From: Gammaproteobacteria bacterium
Lineage (GTDB): Bacteria > Pseudomonadota > Gammaproteobacteria > Steroidobacterales > Steroidobacteraceae
DNA: 11,811 nt
Assembly (NCBI GenBank): GCA_003156695.1
Contig: PMHN01000319.1
Location: forward strand, 9,274 to 21,084
Reading direction: 5' to 3'
Positions 4,677 through 11,811 of the stretch are shown here, piece by piece; position 1 is the first letter of the stretch; every line of letters starts with the position of its first letter. Position numbers and translations under genes: made by a program. The notes below the pieces were generated by a model, which was not told where the DNA came from, made no database searches, and was given only the letters and a program-made list of their open reading frames with translations.

Positions 4677-6848
4677 ATGTCACGCCGCATATCCGCATAC
4701 TGGAGCCTGGCCGGGAACGCCGTGGCGTTGCTCGCCGCGGGCCTGTTCTGTGCCGCCGCACAGGCCGACGGCAGCTTGAAGTACCCGCCGGCACCGCGCG
4801 GCAACGTGGTCGACCAGTATCACGGAATCGGGGTTCCCGATCCGTACCGCTGGATGGAGGAGCTGGATTCTCCGGCAACCCGCGCCTGGGTGGGTGCCGA
4901 GGGCAAGCTGACGGATGACTACCTCGCGGGGATCAGCGAGCGCAACGCGCTGCGTACGCGTATTGCCGCGCTCTACGAGCACGAGAAATTCGGCCTGCCA
5001 TTCCAGGAGGGCGGACGCTACTACTACACGCGTAACAGCGGACACCAGGATCAAAGCGTTCTCTACACGACCAGGCACCTGAACGACCCGGCCACGGTGG
5101 TGCTGGATCCGAACGAGCTGTCCACTGGCGTCAATCTCATCGTCACCGGCTATGTGCCGGCGCGGGACGGCACACACCTCGCCTACGGAGTCTCGGAAGC
5201 CGGTTCCGACTGGATCGAATGGCGAGTCCGCGATCTGGACACCGGCAAGGACTTACCGGACGTGGCGCGGCACACCAAGTACTACGCACCGGCGTTCGCG
5301 CACGACAGCAAGGGATTTTACTACAGCGCGTTCCCGGCGCCGCGGGCCGGACAGGAACTGAGTACCCAGGATCTGGGCGATGCCGTGTACTACCACGCGC
5401 TCGGCACACCGGCGACCGCGGACCGCCTCATATTCTCGGACCCCGCGCACCCTGACTGGCAGTACGAACCGCACCTCTCGACTGACGGCCGCTGGCTGGT
5501 AATTGCCGCCGGCGAAGGGGAGGTGGGTGACAAGGGTGTGGAGAACATCTATTTCGTCGACCTGACCCTGGCGCCGCTCAAGGCTGTGCCCGTGACCTCC
5601 GGCTTCGAGGCCGCGTACATGTACGTGGGGTCCGACCTCGGCAAGCTGTACTTTCTCACGACCCTCGACGCCCCCAATGGGCGGGTCATCGCCATCGACC
5701 CGCAGCATCCCGAGCGCGCGCACTGGCAGCAAGTCATCGCGCACGGTGCGGACGCAATCGATATCACGGAGTCGAGCGTCACGCTGGTGAATCACCAGCT
5801 CATCGTCCAGACGCTGCATGACGCGCACAGCCGCGTCCTCGTCTACGGGCTCGATGGAGCCTTGCACCGGGAGGTGAAACTGCCCGGCCCGGGTGACGCC
5901 CTGGGCTTCGGGGGCCGCCCGGAAGATAAGGAGGTCTTCTACCTCTTCAGCGATCTCATCACGCCCCCGACCGTGTACCGCTACGACCTGGAGTCCGGAA
6001 CCAGCACGGTGTTTCGCGCGGCCCAGGTGGCGTTTGATGCGACTCGGTTCGAGGAACGCCAGGTGTTTTATCCCGGCAAGGATGGGACGCGGATTCCCAT
6101 GACCCTCGCGTACGCCAAGGGGCTGAAGCTCGACGGCCACAACCCGGTGCTGCTCTATGGCTATGGCGGCTTTGGCATTCCCATGGTGCCCACCTTCAGT
6201 CCCGCGCGCATCGCGTGGCTGGAAATGGGCGGCATATACGCCATTGCCAACATTCGCGGCGGCGGTGAATACGGGGAGAAATGGCATCGGCAGGCGATCC
6301 TCACCCACAAGCAGGTGGTGTTCGATGATTTCATCGCCGCGGCCGAATGGCTCATTGCGCAGCACTACACCTCAACGCCCAGGCTCGCCATCATCGGCGG
6401 CTCAAACGGTGGCCTGCTGGTGGGTGCCTGCGTGACTCAAAGGCCTGACCTGTACGGCGCCGCGGTGGCGGCCGTAGGGGTCATGGACATGCTGCGTTTC
6501 AACAAGTTCGGCCAGGGTGCCGGGTGGATGGGGGACTACGGCTCACCGCAGGATCCCCAGGAGTTCAAGGCGCTGTACGCGTATTCACCGGTGCACAACG
6601 TTCATCCGGGAACGAAATACCCGGCGACGCTCATCATCACCGGCGACCATGACACGCGCGTCATGCCCATGCATTCCTTCAAGTTCGCGGCAGCATTGCA
6701 GGCGGCACAGGCGGGACCTGCCCCGGTGCTCTTGTACCTGGAGCACGCCTCCGGTCACGGCGGTGGCGGCACCATGTCGCAGGCGATCGATCAGAACGCG
6801 GATATTTACGCGTTCCTGATCAGAAACCTCGGCATACGCACCAAGTGA
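4677..6848 (+). CDS. Prolyl oligopeptidase family serine peptidase (S9A), exported
   Basis: A 723-residue peptidase of family S9A, expected to cut short peptides after proline. Residues 1-30 form a signal peptide: an Arg pair, a hydrophobic stretch, and a likely cut after AQA30. The enzyme is therefore probably periplasmic, unlike cytosolic mammalian homologues. The N-terminal part starts with the family's DQYHGIGVPDPYRWMEE (46-62), followed by the seven-bladed propeller to about residue 455. The alpha/beta hydrolase domain follows, with LLYGYGGFGI, ANIRGGGEYGEKWH and the nucleophile motif GGSNGG (Ser576). The triad is completed by Asp659 in GDHDTRVMP and His694 in ASGHGGG. All three are present, and the length fits bacterial homologues. 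GGGGAG at 4661-4666 precedes the ATG. The stop overlaps the mdcA start. Peptides containing proline could feed the same amino-acid pool as the nearby proline-forming enzymes, though that link is only suggestive. Confidence 0.93.
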   Translation: MSRRISAYWSLAGNAVALLAAGLFCAAAQADGSLKYPPAPRGNVVDQYHGIGVPDPYRWMEELDSPATRAWVGAEGKLTDDYLAGISERNALRTRIAALYEHEKFGLPFQEGGRYYYTRNSGHQDQSVLYTTRHLNDPATVVLDPNELSTGVNLIVTGYVPARDGTHLAYGVSEAGSDWIEWRVRDLDTGKDLPDVARHTKYYAPAFAHDSKGFYYSAFPAPRAGQELSTQDLGDAVYYHALGTPATADRLIFSDPAHPDWQYEPHLSTDGRWLVIAAGEGEVGDKGVENIYFVDLTLAPLKAVPVTSGFEAAYMYVGSDLGKLYFLTTLDAPNGRVIAIDPQHPERAHWQQVIAHGADAIDITESSVTLVNHQLIVQTLHDAHSRVLVYGLDGALHREVKLPGPGDALGFGGRPEDKEVFYLFSDLITPPTVYRYDLESGTSTVFRAAQVAFDATRFEERQVFYPGKDGTRIPMTLAYAKGLKLDGHNPVLLYGYGGFGIPMVPTFSPARIAWLEMGGIYAIANIRGGGEYGEKWHRQAILTHKQVVFDDFIAAAEWLIAQHYTSTPRLAIIGGSNGGLLVGACVTQRPDLYGAAVAAVGVMDMLRFNKFGQGAGWMGDYGSPQDPQEFKALYAYSPVHNVHPGTKYPATLIITGDHDTRVMPMHSFKFAAALQAAQAGPAPVLLYLEHASGHGGGGTMSQAIDQNADIYAFLIRNLGIRTK
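6789..6821. promoter_or_regulatory. Imperfect inverted repeat just upstream of mdcA
   Basis: GATCAGAACGCG (6789-6800) can pair with CGCGTTCCTGATC (6809-6821). This gives 12 base pairs with a single bulged C and an 8-nt AT-rich loop. It lies inside the 3' end of the peptidase gene, 23 bp before the mdcA start. It could be an operator for the malonate genes or an RNA structure, or a by-product of coding. Confidence 0.3.
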
Positions 6849-8530
6849 AACCGCCGCTCACCCTCAAGGCAGGCGACACCAGTCGCGCCGCCACCGGGCG
6901 CTCCTCCTGGACGCGGCTGCGGGAGGCGAAGCTGGCGAGGCTCGCGGCGGTCGCCGCCCACGTCGACGGCAAGCTGCTGCGGGGTGAGCATATCGTCGCG
7001 GTGCTGCAGGCGCTGCTGCGTCCGGGCGATCGCGTCGCGCTGGAAGGCAACAACCAGAAGCAGGCGGATTTTCTGTCGCGTTCGCTGGCGCAGGTTGATC
7101 CGGCGCAGGTGCACGACCTGCACCTGTTGATCTCGAACATCAGCAGGCCGGAGCATCTGACGCTGTTTGAGCGCGGTATCGCGCGCCGGGTGGATTTTTC
7201 GTACGCCGGGCCGCAGAGCCTGCGCCTCGCACAGTTGCTGGAGGACGGCAAGCTTGAGATCGGTGCGATCCATACGTACATCGAGCTGTATGCGCGCATG
7301 TTCGTAGACCTTACGCCGCACGTGGTGCTGGTGTGCGCGCAGCAGGCCGATCGCTTCGGCAATCTCTATACCGGGCCCAATACCGAGGACACGCCTACTA
7401 TCGTTGAAGCCGCGGCGTTCCGTCACGGCATCGTGCTGGTGCAAGTGAACGAGATCGTCGATGAGCTGCCGCGCGTCGACATTCCCGGCTCCTGGGTCGA
7501 TCTCATCGTGCCCGCGGACCGGCCGTTCGCGCTTGAGCCCCTGTTCACGCGTGATCCGCGCGACATCACCGAGCTGCAGGTGCTGATGGGCATGATGGTG
7601 ATCCGTGGCATCTATGAGCGCCACGGGGTCACTTCCCTGAACCATGGCATCGGCTTCGACACCGCGGCCATCGAGCTGCTGCTGCCAACCTATGGCGAAT
7701 CCCTGGGCCTGAAGCACAAGATCTGCCGCAACTGGGCGCTGAATCCGCACCCGACGCTGATTCCTGCCATTGAAAGCGGCTGGGTCGAGAGCGTGCACTG
7801 CTTTGGCGGCGAGGTGGGCATGGAGGATTACGTACGCGCTCGTCCCGATGTCTTTTTCGTCGGCGCCGACGGCAGTCTGCGTTCCAACCGCGTGCTGTGC
7901 CAGATCGCCGGCCAGTATGGTGTCGACCTGTTTATCGGCTCGACGCTGCAGATGGACGGGGACGCCAATTCCTCCACGGTGACGCTCGGTCGGCTCGCCG
8001 GGTTCGGTGGCGCGCCGAACATGGGCCACGACCCAAAAGGGCGGCGCCACAGCTCGCCCGCGTGGCTGAGCCTGATCACCGCGGATGCTCCCATCGTGCG
8101 CGGGCGCAAGCTCGTGGTGCAGCTCGTGGAAACCTTCAGCCGCGGCGGCGTACCCGCGCTGGTCGAATCGCTGGATGCCATAACGGTCGGCAAGCAAAGC
8201 GGCTTCGCCGTCGCGCCGGTCATGATTTACGGCGAGGATGTCAGCCACGTGGTGAGCGAGGAGGGCATCGCCTACCTGTACAAGGCGGAAGGGCCGGCGG
8301 AGCGACGTGCGGCCCTGGCGGCGATCGCGGGGGCCACCTCCATTGGCCTTAAGGCCGACGCGCAGCGCAGCGCCGGCCTGCGCGCGCGCGGCATCGTCGC
8401 GTATCCCGAAGATCTCGGCGTGCGGCGCGCCGACGCCAGCCGCACGCTGCTCGCCGCCCGCAGCATCGAGGACCTCGTCGCCTGGTCGGACGGGCTCTAC
8501 AAGCCGCCCGACCGCTTTCGCAGCTGGTAA
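6845..8530 (+). CDS. mdcA: Malonate decarboxylase alpha subunit (acetyl-S-ACP:malonate ACP transferase)
   Basis: A 561-residue protein of the MdcA family, related in fold to CoA transferases. It swaps the acetyl group on the carrier protein for malonate, giving malonyl-S-ACP and acetate, which is the first step of the cytoplasmic malonate decarboxylase cycle. Recognisable blocks are EGNNQKQADF (67-76), ERGIARRVDFSYAGPQS, IGAIHTYIEL, TGPNTEDTP, LNHGIGFDTAAIELLLPTY (from 265), HPTLIPAIESG, MEDYVRARPDVFF, STLQMDGDANSST and GFGGAPNMG (386-394). The ending SIEDLVAWSDGLYKPPDRF is also typical. The length is close to known members. The start is GTG at 6845, sharing bases with the peptidase stop (GTGA). 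No clear ribosome binding site is visible and no other ATG, GTG or TTG lies nearby, so translation may depend on ribosomes ending the upstream gene. mdcB follows after 7 bp. Function is very well supported by family and operon. Confidence 0.95.
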   Translation: MKPPLTLKAGDTSRAATGRSSWTRLREAKLARLAAVAAHVDGKLLRGEHIVAVLQALLRPGDRVALEGNNQKQADFLSRSLAQVDPAQVHDLHLLISNISRPEHLTLFERGIARRVDFSYAGPQSLRLAQLLEDGKLEIGAIHTYIELYARMFVDLTPHVVLVCAQQADRFGNLYTGPNTEDTPTIVEAAAFRHGIVLVQVNEIVDELPRVDIPGSWVDLIVPADRPFALEPLFTRDPRDITELQVLMGMMVIRGIYERHGVTSLNHGIGFDTAAIELLLPTYGESLGLKHKICRNWALNPHPTLIPAIESGWVESVHCFGGEVGMEDYVRARPDVFFVGADGSLRSNRVLCQIAGQYGVDLFIGSTLQMDGDANSSTVTLGRLAGFGGAPNMGHDPKGRRHSSPAWLSLITADAPIVRGRKLVVQLVETFSRGGVPALVESLDAITVGKQSGFAVAPVMIYGEDVSHVVSEEGIAYLYKAEGPAERRAALAAIAGATSIGLKADAQRSAGLRARGIVAYPEDLGVRRADASRTLLAARSIEDLVAWSDGLYKPPDRFRSW

Positions 8531-8537
8531 GCGCACC

Positions 8538-9449
8538 ATGGGATCGCCAGCGCTGTCATTGCCGTCACCGCCGCTCGTTGACGTGCCGGCGGCGCAGTGC
8601 GGGACCCAAGCGCAGTGCGGGACCCAGGCGCGCGCCCGGGAGCTCGCCAATCGCGCGGTGCAGGCACTCGTCGCGGAGGCCCTGCTGACTCCCAAGCCGG
8701 GACTGGTTGACCAGCGCGGCCCGGGGGCACACGAGGATCTGGATCTTGAGCGGTTGCTGCGATCGGCGCACTCCCTGCGCGGCAGCTTTCACAGCATGGC
8801 GCTGCAGGCGCACGGCGCGGCACCGGACCTTGAATTGCGCGAGAACCTCGGGGCCCTCGGCCGTCAGGCGGAAGCACGCATGCTGGCCGCCACCGGCGGC
8901 AGCAACGCGCACCGCGGTGCCATCTGGGTGATGGGACTGCTGGTCGCCGCGCTTGCCATCGCGCCGCAGGGCGCGGCCCTGGAGGAGATCGCCGCCATCG
9001 CCGCAACGCTCGCGCGACTGCCCGACCGGCACGCACCGCAGATTCCCAGTAACGGCTCACGCGCCTGCCGGCGCTTTGGCGTGCGCGGTGCACGCGGTGA
9101 GGCGACCAGCGGCTTCCCGCATGTCCTCAGGGTCGGGCTGCCGGCGTTGCGCGGCGCGCGCGCGCGCGGCGCCGACGAAACACGCGCCCGCCTGGACGCG
9201 CTGATGGCAATCATGGCGAGTCTCGATGACACCTGTCTCCTGCATCGGGGCGGTCGGCCGGCGGTTGCGGCCGCCAGGCGTGGTGCAAGTCGCGTGCTCG
9301 CGCTGGGCGGCACCGCCACGGCTGCAGGGTGGGAGGCGCTCCTGTCACTCGATGCGGAGCTCCTCCGCCGCTTCGCGTCCCCGGGTGGCTGCGCGGATCT
9401 GCTCGCCGCCTGCCTGTTCCTGGATGAGGTGCAATCATGGAACGTCTGA
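8538..9449 (+). CDS. mdcB: Triphosphoribosyl-dephospho-CoA synthase
   Basis: A 303-residue enzyme of the CitG/MdcB family. It joins ATP and 3'-dephospho-CoA to make the 2'-triphosphoribosyl precursor of the prosthetic group used by the carrier protein MdcC. Typical blocks are LLTPKPGLVD (49-58), HEDLD (65-69), GGSNAHRGAIW (120-130) and SLDDTCLLHRGG (228-239). The last two are the most conserved in the family. The conserved domain begins near residue 32. Before it lies a poorly conserved leader that contains an exact duplication of AQCGTQ (residues 19-24 and 25-30). ATG at 8538 is taken as start, 7 bp after mdcA; GGTAAG upstream is a weak ribosome binding site. A downstream GTG at 8583 is an alternative. 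The 3' end overlaps mdcC by 13 bp. An alternating GC tract lies at 9154-9168 in the coding region. Confidence 0.92.
   Translation: MGSPALSLPSPPLVDVPAAQCGTQAQCGTQARARELANRAVQALVAEALLTPKPGLVDQRGPGAHEDLDLERLLRSAHSLRGSFHSMALQAHGAAPDLELRENLGALGRQAEARMLAATGGSNAHRGAIWVMGLLVAALAIAPQGAALEEIAAIAATLARLPDRHAPQIPSNGSRACRRFGVRGARGEATSGFPHVLRVGLPALRGARARGADETRARLDALMAIMASLDDTCLLHRGGRPAVAAARRGASRVLALGGTATAAGWEALLSLDAELLRRFASPGGCADLLAACLFLDEVQSWNV
8592..8627 (+). repeat. 18-bp tandem duplication inside mdcB
   Basis: Two adjacent 18-bp copies (8592-8609 and 8610-8627) differ only in their last base, a silent CAA/CAG change. Each encodes AQCGTQ in frame. The sequence lies in the leader before the conserved MdcB domain, so gain or loss of a copy would leave the frame and probably the enzyme intact. 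Confidence 0.9.
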
Positions 9450-9730
9450 GCTTCACTTACCCCGCACGCGAGCCTCTGACGCGCCGTGCGCACGTGGGAG
9501 TCGTCGGCTCCGGGGACCTGGAGGTTCTGCTCCAGCCTTCGTCCGACCAACATGCGCATGTGAGTGTGACCACGAGCGTGGATGGGTTCGCAGCGGTGTG
9601 GAAAAACGTGTTGGATCGCTTCTTCGGCCGCTTTGAGGGTGCCGCGCTGATCGAGATCAATGATTTCGGCGCCACCCCGGGAGTGGTCATGCTGCGGCTC
9701 GAGCAGGCCGCCGAGGCGCTGCGCGCATGA
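9437..9730 (+). CDS. mdcC: Malonate decarboxylase acyl carrier protein (delta subunit)
   Basis: A 97-residue carrier protein that holds the acetyl or malonyl thioester during the decarboxylation cycle. VGVVGSGDLEVLL (20-32) is the family signature. Its Ser25 is at the same position as the serine that carries phosphoribosyl-dephospho-CoA in the Klebsiella enzyme. The centre TSVDGFAAVWKNVLDRFF and the block IEINDFGATPGVVMLRL are also highly conserved. Length is as expected. The ATG at 9437 lies within the end of mdcB, with GAGG 7 nt upstream. The stop overlaps the mdcD start as ATGA. The protein is distinct from ordinary 4'-phosphopantetheine carriers and needs MdcB and MdcG, both encoded in this operon, to become active. 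Confidence 0.95.
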   Translation: MERLSFTYPAREPLTRRAHVGVVGSGDLEVLLQPSSDQHAHVSVTTSVDGFAAVWKNVLDRFFGRFEGAALIEINDFGATPGVVMLRLEQAAEALRA

Positions 9731-10590
9731 GTGGCGTTGCTGGCTCGCGCGAGCACTTCCTCGGGCGCCGTAGCTACATCGAATTGCCGGCGCGCGAGCG
9801 CGCGCGTGCGGTCCTGGATGAGGGCACGTTCCGCGAGCTGCTCGGGCCATTCGATGTTCTTAAATCTCCCTGGCTGCCGCTGCAGGGGGTGGTCGCGCAG
9901 GCCGACGATGGCGTGGTAATCGCCCGCGGTCTCATCGACGGCAACGCCGCCGTGGTCGCGGCCGTCGAAGGCAGATACCAGGGCGGCAGCATCGGGGAGG
10001 TCTCCGGTTCCAAGATCGCCGGCGCGCTGGAACTCGCGTTACGGGACTGCGAGCGCGGCTCGGCCGTGCGCGCGGTGCTGCTGCTGGAAACCGGCGGTGT
10101 GCGGCTGCAGGAGGCCAACCTCGGGCTGGCCGTGATCGCAGAAATCCAGGCGGCCATTATCGCGCTGCGCCGGCACGTGCCGGTCGTGGCCGTCGTTGCG
10201 GGCATAGTCGGTTGTTACGGCGGCATGTCGCTCGCCGCGGCCTTGTGCAGCACGCTCATCATGACGCGCCAGGCGCGGCTCGGCATGAACGGCCCGGAGG
10301 TGATCGAGCAGGAAGCGGGTATCGCGGAACTTGACGCCAGCGACCGCGCGCTGATCTGGAGTCTCATGGGCGGAGAGCAACGCTACGCGACCGGACTGGC
10401 GGATGCGCTGCTCGAAGACGACGTCGATGAGATCGCAGGCGAGGTGCGGCGCGCGTTCGCAAACCCGCCAGCGCGCGTGCGCAGTGAACAGGTGGAGCGC
10501 TTTGCCGAGCGTCTGGCGCGAATAGACGTGGCGCTGCCGCCCACGCCGCGCGCACTGCGGGATGTTTGGCGCCGCGAGGGCGCGCCATGA
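9727..10590 (+). CDS. mdcD: Malonyl-S-ACP decarboxylase beta subunit
   Basis: A 287-residue protein of the carboxyltransferase/crotonase-like superfamily. With MdcE it decarboxylates malonyl-S-ACP to acetyl-S-ACP and carbon dioxide, without biotin. Conserved landmarks are SYIELPARERARAVLD near the start, LGPFDVLKSPWLPLQG, GGSIGEVSG (86-94), LLLETGGVRLQEANLGL, VGCYGGMS (161-168) and NGPEVIEQEAG (188-198). IWSLMGGEQRYATGLAD is also present. The glycine-rich loops match the acyl-thioester-binding and oxyanion-stabilising loops of this superfamily. The length is normal. The start ATG overlaps the mdcC stop and the 3' end overlaps the mdcE start, both as ATGA. This favours balanced synthesis of carrier, beta and gamma subunits. 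Confidence 0.95.
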   Translation: MSGVAGSREHFLGRRSYIELPARERARAVLDEGTFRELLGPFDVLKSPWLPLQGVVAQADDGVVIARGLIDGNAAVVAAVEGRYQGGSIGEVSGSKIAGALELALRDCERGSAVRAVLLLETGGVRLQEANLGLAVIAEIQAAIIALRRHVPVVAVVAGIVGCYGGMSLAAALCSTLIMTRQARLGMNGPEVIEQEAGIAELDASDRALIWSLMGGEQRYATGLADALLEDDVDEIAGEVRRAFANPPARVRSEQVERFAERLARIDVALPPTPRALRDVWRREGAP

Positions 10591-11417
10591 GCTCAGCGCC
10601 CGCACTCTCGCAGCGGGGCCTCACCTGGCTGCAGGCGCTCACCGGCCAGCAGGGACTCGCTGCAACCGGTCCACGCACGGTGCGGGTGGCCGACGCGCCG
10701 CTGGGCGCCGAGACTGCGCGCTACATCGCGGTGGTTCCGGATGCGGGCAACCGCTTTCCGCGCGCCCGCCAGGGTGAAGTCGGTGTGGACGAGGCCTGGG
10801 CCCTGGCGCGCCATGTGCGCGCCACGCTGACTGCCGATCAGGGCGTACGAGCGCGACCCATTGTCGCGATCGTCGATGTCACGAGCCAGGCATATGGCCG
10901 GCGCGAGGAGCTTCTGGGAATCCACCTGGCAGCCGCGGCGGCCGTCGATGCGTACGCGAGCGCGCGGCTTGCCGGGCACCCGGTGATCGCGCTCCTGGTC
11001 GGCAAGGCCATCTCGGGCGGCTTCCTGTGCCATGGCTACCAGGCCAACCGCATTCTCGCGCTTGACTCCCCGGAGGTGCTCGTGCACGCCATGAGCAAAC
11101 AGGCGGCGGCACGCGTGACACGCCGCACCGTCGAAGAGGTCGAGTCTCTTGGCGAGCGCATCGTGCCGATGGCCTACGATGTACGCTCCTTCGCAAGACT
11201 CGGACTCGTGCACAAGCTCATCGAGGGTATCAACGCCGAGGCACCGGTGGGTGCTGACGTGGAACGAGTGCGTGCTGAGCTCATCGCCGCCATCGCGGAC
11301 GCGCGCGGCGGATCGCGCGACCTCGCTCAGCGCCTGCGCTCGGCGGCGGCCCGTGAGATTCGCGCCGCCTCGATTGAAGTGCGCCGCCGTCTGAGCGAGC
11401 AGTGGAATGCGTCCTGA
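10587..11417 (+). CDS. mdcE: Malonate decarboxylase gamma subunit (codecarboxylase)
   Basis: A 276-residue partner of MdcD in the malonyl-S-ACP decarboxylase. The family is recognised by RGLTWLQALTG at the N-terminus, VVPDAGNRFPRARQGEVGV, IVDVTSQAYGRREELLGIH, and GKAISGGFLCHGYQANR from residue 139. These are followed by LDSPEVLVHAMSKQAAARVT. The last is the characteristic central block of MdcE. ATG at 10587 is preferred over an in-frame TTG at 10566 because GAGGG at 10576-10580 precedes it and it overlaps the mdcD stop like the other junctions. The coding end overlaps mdcG by 11 bp. The protein has a charged helical C-terminal extension (from about 235) rich in Arg, Ala and Glu. The call is secure. 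Confidence 0.94.
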   Translation: MSSAPALSQRGLTWLQALTGQQGLAATGPRTVRVADAPLGAETARYIAVVPDAGNRFPRARQGEVGVDEAWALARHVRATLTADQGVRARPIVAIVDVTSQAYGRREELLGIHLAAAAAVDAYASARLAGHPVIALLVGKAISGGFLCHGYQANRILALDSPEVLVHAMSKQAAARVTRRTVEEVESLGERIVPMAYDVRSFARLGLVHKLIEGINAEAPVGADVERVRAELIAAIADARGGSRDLAQRLRSAAAREIRAASIEVRRRLSEQWNAS

Positions 11418-11811
11418 GCTGCGCACCCACACCCTGCTGCGCATCGCGGCTGCTGAGGTTCTGCAATACGACACGCCGCCGCCGGACTGGGTGAGTCGTG
11501 CGTTGCGCCTCGCGCCGTGGGTGGTCGTGCGGCGCGGCACACCGCGGGACGGGATGATCCCGGTAGGCGTACGCGGTGCGGTGCGCTCCGAGCGTTACGC
11601 GGCGTGGCTGCGATCCTGGGATGTGCTGGAGGCTGTCGAGCCGCTCGAGCTCGCGGCACGTCGCGCCTGGCATGCGGAGCGGCGCTGCGCCGAGGTGCCC
11701 GCGCTCGCAGCGCTTGGGCCGGTGGCAGAGATCATGCGCCTGGTGAACCTGGGGTCGTGCTGGGGTCCGACCGGGAGCGTCGGCTTCGAGCTCGCGAGCG
11801 GGTGGGCGAGC
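11407..11811 (+). CDS. mdcG: Phosphoribosyl-dephospho-CoA transferase, 5' part only (holo-ACP synthase)
   Basis: The frame is open from ATG 11407 to the window end, giving the first 135 residues. MdcG is a nucleotidyltransferase that moves the prosthetic group precursor made by MdcB onto Ser25 of MdcC. PWVVVRRGTPRDGMIPVGVRGA (roughly residues 37-58, beginning PWVVVRR) and WGPTGSVGFELASG near the cut end are characteristic of the family. The Asp-rich nucleotidyltransferase motif normally follows soon after this point, so it lies outside the window and cannot be checked. The start overlaps the end of mdcE by 11 bp. The upstream GTGGA is only a weak ribosome binding site, so translational coupling is likely. 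It follows mdcE directly, as in pseudomonads. Confidence 0.9.
   Translation, partial: MRPELRTHTLLRIAAAEVLQYDTPPPDWVSRALRLAPWVVVRRGTPRDGMIPVGVRGAVRSERYAAWLRSWDVLEAVEPLELAARRAWHAERRCAEVPALAALGPVAEIMRLVNLGSCWGPTGSVGFELASGWAS

Noticed and set aside
5253..6365. 370-residue open frame on the minus strand inside the prolyl oligopeptidase gene
   Set aside because: It is a shadow of the oligopeptidase coding strand, with no recognisable domain and no ribosome binding site or operon context.
6806..8695. 629-residue open frame on the minus strand opposite mdcA
   Set aside because: It mirrors mdcA on the opposite strand. Its translation shows no family motifs, and mdcA itself is unmistakable. Long antisense frames are common in GC-rich coding DNA.
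8864..9850. 328-residue minus-strand frame across mdcB-mdcC-mdcD
   Set aside because: It spans three well-supported genes on the opposite strand, is low in complexity (Ala/Arg/Ser), and has no known motif.
1..11811. CRISPR arrays, tRNA or rRNA genes, insertion sequences, attachment sites
   Set aside because: I saw no regularly spaced repeats, cloverleaf sequences, transposase motifs or terminal inverted repeats. The window is ordinary metabolic chromosome.

Overview
This is GC-rich, gene-dense bacterial chromosomal DNA. It carries eleven complete protein genes, plus one gene cut by each window edge. Base composition, the strong similarity of the ornithine cyclodeaminase to the Pseudomonas putida enzyme, and the pseudomonad-like mdc gene order (A-B-C-D-E-G) suggest a proteobacterium, most likely a GC-rich gammaproteobacterium. 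No 16S or other taxonomic marker is present, so this is inference. I see no tRNA, rRNA, CRISPR array, insertion sequence or phage gene. No gene-free stretch exceeds about 130 bp.

Region 1 (1-845, + strand): the 3' end of a MaoC-like hydratase gene is followed 10 bp later by a small flavin reductase-domain protein that probably starts at TTG. Region 2 (862-3484): an Lrp/AsnC regulator on the minus strand diverges from an ornithine cyclodeaminase-arginase pair on the plus strand. Together the two enzymes would turn arginine into ornithine plus urea, and ornithine into proline plus ammonia. The shared intergenic region holds a near-perfect 14-bp inverted repeat that looks like the regulator's operator. 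A second inverted repeat contains the ornithine cyclodeaminase start codon.

Region 3 (3600-4551): a dodecin of the type lacking the flavin-stacking Trp (it resembles the calcium dodecin Rv0379) converges with an Asp/Glu racemase-family protein. That protein has Asp where the first catalytic Cys is usually found. Region 4 (4677-6848): an exported prolyl oligopeptidase with an intact Ser-Asp-His triad.

Region 5 (6845 to the window end): a biotin-independent malonate decarboxylase operon, mdcA-mdcB-mdcC-mdcD-mdcE-mdcG, the last gene cut by the edge. All junctions overlap except mdcA-mdcB, which are 7 bp apart. MdcB and MdcG make and attach the phosphoribosyl-dephospho-CoA prosthetic group on Ser25 of MdcC. 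MdcA exchanges acetyl for malonyl on the carrier, and MdcD/MdcE decarboxylate malonyl-S-ACP back to acetyl-S-ACP. MdcH, a transporter and a LysR-type regulator would be expected nearby but are not in view. The mdcA GTG overlaps the stop codon of the oligopeptidase gene, which ties an exported peptidase to malonate catabolism in one apparent transcription unit.

Nothing here looks like a wholly new system. The points most worth checking are the divergent operator, the start-codon hairpin, the unusual dodecin and racemase residues, and the peptidase-mdc coupling.
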